A stretch of DNA of 64,000 nucleotides. It comes from Hermatobates lingyangjiaoensis (Eukaryota > Arthropoda > Insecta > Hemiptera > Hermatobatidae). The notes beneath the pieces were generated by a model, which worked only from the letters and a program-made list of their open reading frames with translations, had not been told where the DNA came from and made no database searches. Location of the stretch: NCBI GenBank assembly GCA_026182355.1, contig JAPFBL010000605.1, forward strand, positions 186,001 to 250,000, read 5' to 3'. Both the position numbers and the translations under genes were made by a program. Shown piece after piece: positions 22,701 through 32,900 of the stretch (position 1 is the first letter of the stretch; each line of letters begins with the position of its first letter).

Positions 22701-25700
22701 AAAACACCAAGGAAGTGGTACTGACGGGTTGGTCAAGTGAAAACAACACTTCCTTGGTGTTTTCCTGATGATGAACACAAAGTGTTCGAAACGCGTTGAA
22801 TAAAACTTCATTTGTGTGGAGACTTTTGTTGGTTTATCCATTTTACCTCAGAATGAGTAAATACCACACAAATACGGATTGCACAACTAATGATATTGTT
22901 GTTATATTGACATCAGTCCATTGGAATTGGAAATTTTTTTTTGTTACTGTCTTAAATTACTTGTTTAATTCATTTAAAATATTTGAGTTAAAACCATTTT
23001 TTTAATAATAATTTTATCTTTTCTTATTGCTACTTAGGAAGCCTGTACTGCTAATTTCAATAACATTTTTAACTAAATATTTAACTGAATTCAATTTTTG
23101 ATTCATCTCGTAAGAGAAGTGAGAATTCAGCCAACACTAGTATGTTTGCTTACCAGTCTGTTGAGATATTTTTCATTTTCACCTCGTATAACTTTTAGAT
23201 CTTTTTCTCTGTTTCATATTAGAAATAGGTAAAACTGTCATACCTCGTAAGAGATGATCATATAGTCGTTGGAGCGCTTTCGGACGTTGTCCATCTTCGA
23301 TCGCAGCAAACCTACTCCAGTAGGTAGTACTTAAGAGTAGTAGGTTTATTGCAATCGAAGATGGACAACGTCCGAAAGCGCTCCAACGACTCCCAGTATC
23401 ATCTTACGAGGTATGACGGTTTTACCTATTTCTAATATAAATCATACTAACCTCAGTGGTATTAACAATATGCAAGTATTTTTCTGTTTCACATTCAAAC
23501 TGTATACGATAATGGGAAGTAGTAAATATATTGACCGCAAAGTTCCTATCTTCATTCCGTAATGAAAAATAGGCAATTCATATATAAACTTTTCTGTCTA
23601 CTTCATTAATAGATTCTTTTCATAATTCAAGTATAACGATATTTGCAAGAAGTGGTGATATTAAAGACCCATTGGTAATTCAACTTTTTGCTTCTATACA
23701 ATTCAATTCAAAGTAAACTATCTTACATTGTATAGAAGATCTAGTACAGAAAGAAAAAGCTCCTCGGATATTCCTAAGTGTTTTATAATCTGTTTGTTTT
23801 ATAATACTGTTTGTTTACTAAGTTGAATGTTTACTAAAGTCAAAGGACATCTACTTTGTTTTAGATGAAAGTTACGTTAAGTTGTATTTTCATTTATTAA
23901 ATACTGATTATTTCAAAATATGCATAGAGCTAACATAGTTTGGAACATCAGTTGTTTAATCTTTAACTAATGAAAATTACTATAATTGTAACATTGCATT
24001 CATTGCAGTAATCCATTTTTGCTTATGTGTATATTTATGATTAGTGTATAAATCTGGATTTCCTTTGTTTTGTCGTCCAGTGAAAAAGATTTTAAATAAA
24101 AATCTTTTAATAAAAATTAAATTTTAAATCTAAACCTTGGCATGTGAGAGTTTGATTTGAACCAGGAAAACTGATCTAGTCTCGATTGTATTTTAGCATT
24201 ATTTCTGTCAGAAACTATATATTTCAATTGTTTCTAGTGGAGTCAGACATCTTGAGTAATATTCAATAGGGAAATAGGTAAGAGAGGTATTTTAAACAGT
24301 AATGGAAGGAAACAAATGGTTGATCAAGTCAGGGTAAACAAAGGTTAGGTTAGGTTACAGTTGCAGTCCCACTAGAGAACACACACATTGGTCCTTTGGG
24401 AATCTTAATTTTTTCCTAGCTCTTGTATTTCGAGTAGGGATCTTTAACAAGCAGCCGATATCGTACAGGCATGGGACTGATGGCTTAACATCCTCTCCGA
24501 GGGACGACGCTCAGATTTATTCACCTCCTGTGTGAATAAATCTAGGGTCAGAATGGATATTGATGGGATAAATAAAGAAATTCAGGGAGATATGCTACTC
24601 TTTTGTTTACCCTGACTTCCTTAGTCATTTGTTCCCTTTCATTACCCTTTAAGAATATCTCTCTTGCCTCCTTTGCTTTTCAATATCACACAATATGTCC
24701 GAATTCACTTGTTTTAGTTCAACCGTGGCTCTGACGAACATTAATTTTTTTTTTGGTTGAAACAACTTAATCCAATTTATGACTTTAATATTTTGGTAGG
24801 AATTTATTACTGTGGTATTTCAACTATAGACCTATATCTATCAACGTCCAAACCACAGTAAGAAATGACAAAAAAGACTAAGATCTTTCAAACATAACAA
24901 GCCGTCTTCGTCAGAGTTAAATCCCATACTTCTTGTCAGTTTGTTCACTCTTTAATACAGAATATTTGTAACACTCTATTTGATGGCTGTGAATCTATTC
25001 ATGTATGAGTAATTGTCGATTACTATATTATTTCTTATATTTTCTGTTGGATTATAGGTCAATGAAAAAGGTTTGAATAAAACACAAACTATCTATATAA
25101 TTATCTATATATCTATATAATTATAAACCAATTAAATGAAATTGTTCCTCGAACTAAATAAACTATATTCACGAAAAGAACTCACAGAGTGGAACAGAAC
25201 TCACTGCTATATTTTGATGGCTTCTCCATCAGGAAGATAGAGGTGTATGTGTTCACATCTATCTTCCTGATGATGAGGGAATCGAAATATAAAAGCGAGT
25301 TTCTGTTTCATTTCTGTGTGTTCTTTTTGTGAATATAATTTATATAATTGTAAATATACTCGTATCTATATAATAATCGGTCAGTTTTCCAAGTTCAAAT
25401 GACTTTTCTGTTTTATTCAAATCTTTTTCATGTACCTATAATACAACAGAAAATATAAGAAATCACATATCAAACAACAATAATACATATATAAGAAGAT
25501 ACAAAGTTTCATCATTGCAAAGTGTTACAAATAATCTGAACATTCTGAGGTAAAATGGATGGTTTATCCAAAGTCTCCACACAAATGAAGTTTTATTCAA
25601 CGCGTTTCGAAGACATCAAGAAGACACTATAATACAAATTATATCTAATCAGTTACAAAATTAGAGTGAAATAATAAAATTCTCTTAATTAAATTTTATT

Positions 25701-26870
25701 ATTTCACTCTAATTTTGTAACTGATTAGATATAATTTGTATTATAGTGTCTTCCTGATGATGAACACAAAGTGTTCGAAACGCGTTGAATAAAACTTCAT
25801 TTGTGTGGAAACTTTTGTTGGTTTATCCATTTTATCTCAGAATGAGTAAATACCACACAATTACGGATTGCACAACTAATGATTTAAATAATCTGTACTT
25901 AAATGTGAACAAACTAACGAGAAGTGTGCCATTTTTAAATTAAAAACAATGAACTATTACATTTAAGATTCAAAATTAATAGGTTCAGGAATGGAACTTC
26001 TTGACACAATGTCCAGTTCATATCGAGAAAGCTACACTAAACAGTGGCACTGATAATAAAATAAGGATCGGTTTTTATAGCGTATTATTTGACGATATAA
26101 CATCTCATTGCTCAATGCAGCATTTATAAATTTCAAATAAATTGTGGTTTCTTAATTATTGTGTTTTGTTTTTAGAATGAATTTACTTGGCTACTTAGAG
26201 ATAGAATTGAAACAACATTAATTAGCCCGGTAGCAGACCAGAATCCTGTTAATATAGATGACTGCACAGCTCCTAGGTAACATAAAACTTCTTTATTCAT
26301 TTTTTTATGAGGGATCGATGGATAGGCTGAGTTTTAAAACTATATTCAATTAGAAATGATATTAGAAAACATTATTCAATAAGAAATCATAAATAAAGAC
26401 TAAGATCTTTTAACTGTAACAAGTGGTCTTCATCAGAGTCAAATCTCATATGAAACCAAAGATGTGAAAATATGAGAGGAAAGGGAGGTATTTTTGACTC
26501 TGACGAAGGCTGCTTGTTATGGTTGAAAGGTCTTAGTCTTTTATCTCATTTCTTATTGTGTTTTTGAACATTGATTGTTATTTCACGTGTTTATTGTGAA
26601 ATCTTGTTATCAATATACAATGTAGAGAACAAGTTTTGATTTTATGCTCAATCTGCTATCCAGTTATATCTTATTTAATATTATTACGAGAATTAACGTC
26701 AAAAGAATGTGTTGTTCTTGTATTTCAATGATAGCTTTTCTTTCTTTCTTTTTCTTGAAAGAAAGAAGTGCGTGTGGCACTTCTGCGATTTGACGCCTTG
26801 CAGTTCAATATAGGTTGGCAAGTCGTGAGAATGATACCTTCCTCCAAACATTTTTATAATCGTTACACAC

Positions 26871-26924
<54 letters not shown>

Positions 26925-29900
26925 CTCTCTCGCTCTCTCTCTATCTATCTATCTCTCTCGCTCTCTCTCTATCTATTTCTCTGCCTCTCTGTCTAATCTA
27001 TCTCTCTGCCTCTCTGTCTAATCTATCTCTCATCTCTCTATCTATCTCTCATCTCTCTATCTATCTCTCTATCTCTCTGCCTCTGTCTAATCTATCTCTC
27101 ATCTCTCTATCTATCTCTCTGCCTCTCTGTCTAATCTATCTCTCTATCTCTCATCTCTCTAACTTTCTGTCTAATCTATCTCTCTGCCTCTCTGTCTAAT
27201 CTATCTCTCATCTCTCTATCTATCTCTCATCTCTCTATCTCTCTGCCTCTGTCTAATCTATCTCTCATCTCTCTATCTATCTCTCTGCCTCTCTGTCTAA
27301 TCTATCTCTCTGTCTAATCTATCTCTCATCTCTCTAACTCTGTATCTATCTCTCTGCCTCTCTGTCTAATCTATCTCTCTATCTCTCATCTGTATCTATC
27401 TCTCTGCCTCTCTGTCTAATCCATCTCTCATCTCTCTAACTCTCTATCTATCTCTCTGCCTCTCTGTCTAATCTATCTCTCTATCTCTCATCTCTCTAAC
27501 TCTCTATCTATCTCTCTGCCTCTCTGTCTAATCTATCTCTCATCTCTCTAACTCTCTATCTATCTCTCTGTCTCTCTGTCTAATCTATCTCTCTATCTCT
27601 CATCTCTCTAACTTTCTGTCTAATCTATCTCTCTGCCTCTCTGTCTAATCTATCTCTCATCTCTCTATCTATCTCTCTATCTCTCATCTCTCTAACTCTA
27701 TCTCTCTGCCTCTCTCTCTATCGTTCTTACCTCCTTTTTTATCACTCTTTCTATTCTTTCCCGTCCCAATTTCTCTCGTCTTTCACTTCTCTTGTTTCTT
27801 CCCCTCTCTAATCATCTCCTTATCCTTCACTTTCTATTTTTCTCGTTTTTCTCTCTTATTCTTTCACATTTTCCTTTTTGCCCCTTTCTCTCCCTCTATT
27901 TGTCTAGTTATTTCCTTTCTTATTAGAAAAACTAAATAAATATGTTTACTAACACTATAAAAAAACTGAAAAATCGAACAATAAACGAACTACTATCCAA
28001 AACGGATAACAAAGGTTCAGAAATAAACTATGAAACCACTCACAATAGACTAGCACACTTACAGTCTTATGATCAAACCACAATAAGAAAATGGGAAAAC
28101 AAGACTAAAATCTTTCAACCGTAACAGCGGTCTTCGTCAGAGTCAAAAACCCAACATGACTCTGACGAAGACCGCTTGTTACGGTTGAAAGATCTTAGTC
28201 TTGTTTTCCCATTTTCTTATTGTGTTTTGATCATTGATTGTTATTTCACGTGTTTATGTGAAATCTTTTTACAGTCTTATGTTTTCTGTTTTACTGTGTT
28301 TAGGCCTGCATGGTGTGTTTTCCTTTTTCTTCTTTTTTTTTTGATGACGATATAACCGAAAATTTGAGATTTTAAGTGAATTAATCTATTATGTGGGCTT
28401 TTTTAGTTTAGTTTTGAACTTTTAAATATTAAAACTTTAAATTACACAAAGCATGACACAGAAAAAAGAATAAAAAGAACACTTACAGAATTCAATTTTT
28501 CGAACTGTTGTTCGTCATCAGGAGTAGACTAGAAGAGAGGACGAAGTGAGAGAGTTCTCCTCACGTCGAAGAACGGAGCGCGAAACTTTTAAATGACTTT
28601 TTAATGACTTTTAAATATTAAGTCATTTTCCTTCTGTATAGTTCCCACCCTTTCTCTATTTACTCGTATCCTCTCCCACAATCCACACTTTGTCCATCCT
28701 TTTCTCTCACTCTCCCCCTCTCTTTCTCTGTCTATTTTTTTTATTTTTTCCCTCTATCCTTTCCTCTCCCCATTTCTTCTTCTTCGCTGTCATATCAGAT
28801 ATACCTAAAGTGTACTAATTTAATAGTTCAAATGATTTAGAGGTTTGGTTTAGTTCATTTTGAGCTACTCAGAATGATAGTGACAAAAGTGGAGTATTTT
28901 CTGATTGTGATCGACTAATCATGTGAATTACATTTTAATACATTTCCATTCTTTTAAATCATCTGGTATTCCTATTATAGCCAACTTGTCATTGACTTCA
29001 CCTCCTCTTTGTCTCGATGAACAGACTGAAATACGTAATAATAATAATCGGTTGTTATAATAAGATTATACTGTTATACGGTTGAAACTAACCAAAGAAC
29101 ACATCTCATGGATGACATAGTGTTTGAACAGAAAAAGACAAAGCTTATGGATTTACCCCTGGAGGATGGAACTCAATTCACAGTAAATGGGGTAGTAGTC
29201 TGTCCACTCTAACCATACTGTATAAACAACGCGTTTCGAATACTTTAAATACTTTAAAGTTTCGAATAAAGAATACTTTAATTGTATTCTTTAGGCATTA
29301 ACTAAAAAATACAATGTCATCAGAGAGTTATCTATAGTATAAAGTAAATATAGTGCCAAATAAAATTAAAAATAAGGAAATTTTCAAAATATTAAATACA
29401 AAATCGAAGAAGTGTAATACACAGAGTAAAGAAACACACTTACAAACACACATTTTCGGGCAATCCGTCTTCAGGAGAAAGAGAAAAAGGGCCAAAACCA
29501 AGCACGTTGTAGACTCAACTACGCAGGTTACGTTGTAACCTACAACTTGCTTGGTTCCCGTTCTCTTTTCTCCTGAAGAAGGATTGCCCGGAAATGTGAG
29601 TTTGTAAGTGTGCTTTACTCTGTGTGTTACTCTTCTTCGTTTTTGAACACGTATTGTGTCCAGTTTGGATCGTCTTTCCGTTTATTAAGTGAATAATTAT
29701 TATAAAAGATATATAGTCACTTTAATGGTTTCATTTATTTAAATATGGATATTCATATTATGCCAGTTAAAACTAAAATGAATCGTTCCGGAACAAACTG
29801 ACAAGATACTGCAAATATAACTTAATAGTTGTTTATAGTTTAACGCCATATTTTTCTGTTCAATATTCTAAGATGATGAAGTTTTTATCAGGCTTCATTC

Positions 29901-32900
29901 ATTTTAAGGTAATATTTGAATAAATTAAAATTTATTTTATTTATTTATTTATTTAAAATAAAATAAGGAAGAGAGTGTGAACCTAAGGGTGAGTGTCTGT
30001 TGTACAACTGACTGGGAATAGGATGGAAGTGGTTGAGGGTATGCAGTGTACACCTGTTTCATATTGGAAGGCAGGTACATTTCTTTGTTATTTTTTTTCC
30101 TAAAGGTTAGATTGGGCCTTTACATTTGCTCTAAGACTAAGTGTAGGAAACATATTGAAAATATAACACAGAGAAATGTAACGAATACAAAAAAGATATA
30201 AGAATAAAGAGAAAATAGAACTCTTTTTTTTTATATAAATAAATTAAGAAAATTTGTACACTTAGAAATTTGCTCATTGAGGCAAGTAGAAGAATGTACT
30301 ATAGATAACTCTCTGATGACATTGTATTTTTTAGTTAATCCCTGAAGAAGAACACTACATGTTCGAAACGCATTGTTTATACGATTAATTTTTTATATGT
30401 GGAGACCATTTCATTAGCTTTTTATCCTATAATGAGTAAATACCACATAATAACTGATTGCACTACGTTAGAATTAATGAGGCCTTATTAATTGATTAAT
30501 TATAAATCAGTTTTGTTTCAGATTTGAACAACTTATGACGTATCTTTCTAGTAAAAATAATGACCCAACTGATGCAACAACTGTCACCAGAGTCATTCCT
30601 CATTTAGCTCTTAATGAGGTGAGTTAATTGTTAAAATAGTTTTAGCGTCTGACCTCATACGAGTTACTCTTATTATTATTATTATTTTTTAGGTTTTTCT
30701 GGGAGAAGTACTTTCTACACAAGTTTCTTATTTTCAAATTGAACAACCAGATATTCCAAAAGTCAAAGTGAAATGTTCAGGATTGTGTGTTGCTAGTGGC
30801 ACAGGTTCAACTTCTTGGCATTTATCTATAAACAGAATTTCTGCAACTAAAATGTCTAAAATACTGGAAACTGTAGGGATGAAGAATTTCGATGTAAAGC
30901 CTTTAACACAGCGGTATAATGATTCTCTTGTTTTCAAACCAGGTGAATTTTCAATTAAATCTTTATAAATAAAATAATGATTTTGTCTGTACATTGCTTA
31001 GAACTGACTCATTTCAAGTTTTCTTTACGTTTCATACATTGGAGAAACCGAATCCACCCTTAGAAAAATTTCTGTCGGTTTGTCCGCAAAACTTTGTCAC
31101 AGGTAAACTCAGCTACCATAAGACATATAAAGCTGAAACTTTTACAGTAGATTTGTGTAGGTCTAACTTAAAATATAGGCTATGAATTGATTGGAAATTC
31201 AACGAAGAAGTGAAGTTATGGACGTTTAACGCAAAAATGTTTGTCACAAGTAAACTCAGCCACCATAAGACATAGCGAGCTGAAACATTGACACTGGATT
31301 TGTGTGTGCCTAACTTAAAATATGGGCTCTAAATAGATTATTAATTCAGTACAGAAGCGAAGTTATGGGGCTTTTAGCTGTATTTTCCTAACTTCACAGA
31401 CAAGTTTGTTTTGAAAATACACAGGTGTGGCAAGTAGGTATTGTTAGTTGATTTTAATTTCAATTGAGCACATGAATATATTGCGTATTTGACATCATTG
31501 AAATGGTGTTTCACAGAGTTAAGGATGTACTATCTATTGAGAATAAATGTTTTGTAAACGAGCAATTCTCAGCCCTTAATATGAACAGGCATGAGAAATC
31601 AACAAACAAGTTCTTACGCTATATGAAGGCGAGGAAAGAACTTACAAGTCAGTAAAGAGATTGGATTAGTGATGAAGAAGCAGTTCATTATCTAATTGAA
31701 TTTCTTGACTCTGAATTTATTTCTCCTGGACTGCCTGCTCATGAGTAAAAACTTAAAGTAGGAGCACCAATGATGCTGCAATTTATAGCAGTAACAAATT
31801 TCATGTTACGAAACATGAGTGACCCAAAAACTGTGCAACGGGACACGACTCTGAGTTCGTGCTCTACACAGATATGCCATAGAGGCGGACATAATGACTG
31901 GATGTGGTATTGGGGAGTCTTCCGAACCACTGTCTGTTTACGTTGAAATGATTGCAAAGTCCGGTCAGAGTCTATTTCGCAATGACGTTAACTAAGTCGC
32001 AAAGGGAGACTTTATCTAACGCAGGAATTCAAGTTAGCGAAACCAAGTTTTTCTCACATGGTCAACTGTAGTTTACTTGCTCAATAGTCAGAGGTTTCAA
32101 CTGATTGTTCTTCCATGAACCTGAAGGACAGACAGCTAATGTAGTGTATACAGAGGCATTTGTTTAACACTGTACTAATAATGGTGTTTTCTACTATTCT
32201 ATAATTTCTAATTATAGTATTAGTATAATACTATAATTGATATGTTGGAATACCAAGTATAATAGAATTTTTGATTCCGTCAAAGACGGGTACATTTGCT
32301 AGTACATTATATAAAAAGATTTTATATAAACACGTGAAATAACAATCAATGATCAAACCGCAATATGAAATGGGAAAACAAGACTAAGATCTTTCAACAA
32401 TAACAAGCGGTCTTCGTCAGAGTCAAAAACCCAGTCAGAGGTTTTTGAAACCTCAGTTGGGTTTTTTGACTCTGACGAAGACTACTTGTTACGGTTGAAA
32501 GATCTTAGTCTTGTTTTCCCATTTCATATTGTGGTTTGATCATTAAATACATTATACATACAGATTACGAAAGAAAAGACAATCTGACAGTAATGAAAAC
32601 CAGTGGCCTAACAACTATTTTTGTACCCCCCCCCCCCCCCCACTGTGTCACTATTGATAATCTGTTAACATTCAAAACTCCAGAACATCATGAAAATATT
32701 CATTTTCATGAAATTACAATCAAGGATCTAATTTTATACTGCTGTTATTGGTCACAGACTTACATCTTATTACATTACTCTTCAATAACAAGATTTCACA
32801 TAAACACGTGAAATAACAATCAATGATCAAACCACAATAAAAATGGGGAAAAAGGACCAAGATATTTCAACTGTAACAAGCGGTCTTCGTCAGAGTCAAA

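Noticed and set aside
26768..27199. 143-codon open frame
   Set aside because: It translates the CT microsatellite into Leu/Ser repeats; no gene.
27942..28124. 60-codon frame as an ORF of the family C element
   Set aside because: The 13-bp target duplication shows family C was inserted into this sequence; the frame is pre-existing and unrecognised.
30734..30994. 86-codon - strand open frame
   Set aside because: Shadow of NADK2 exon 6.
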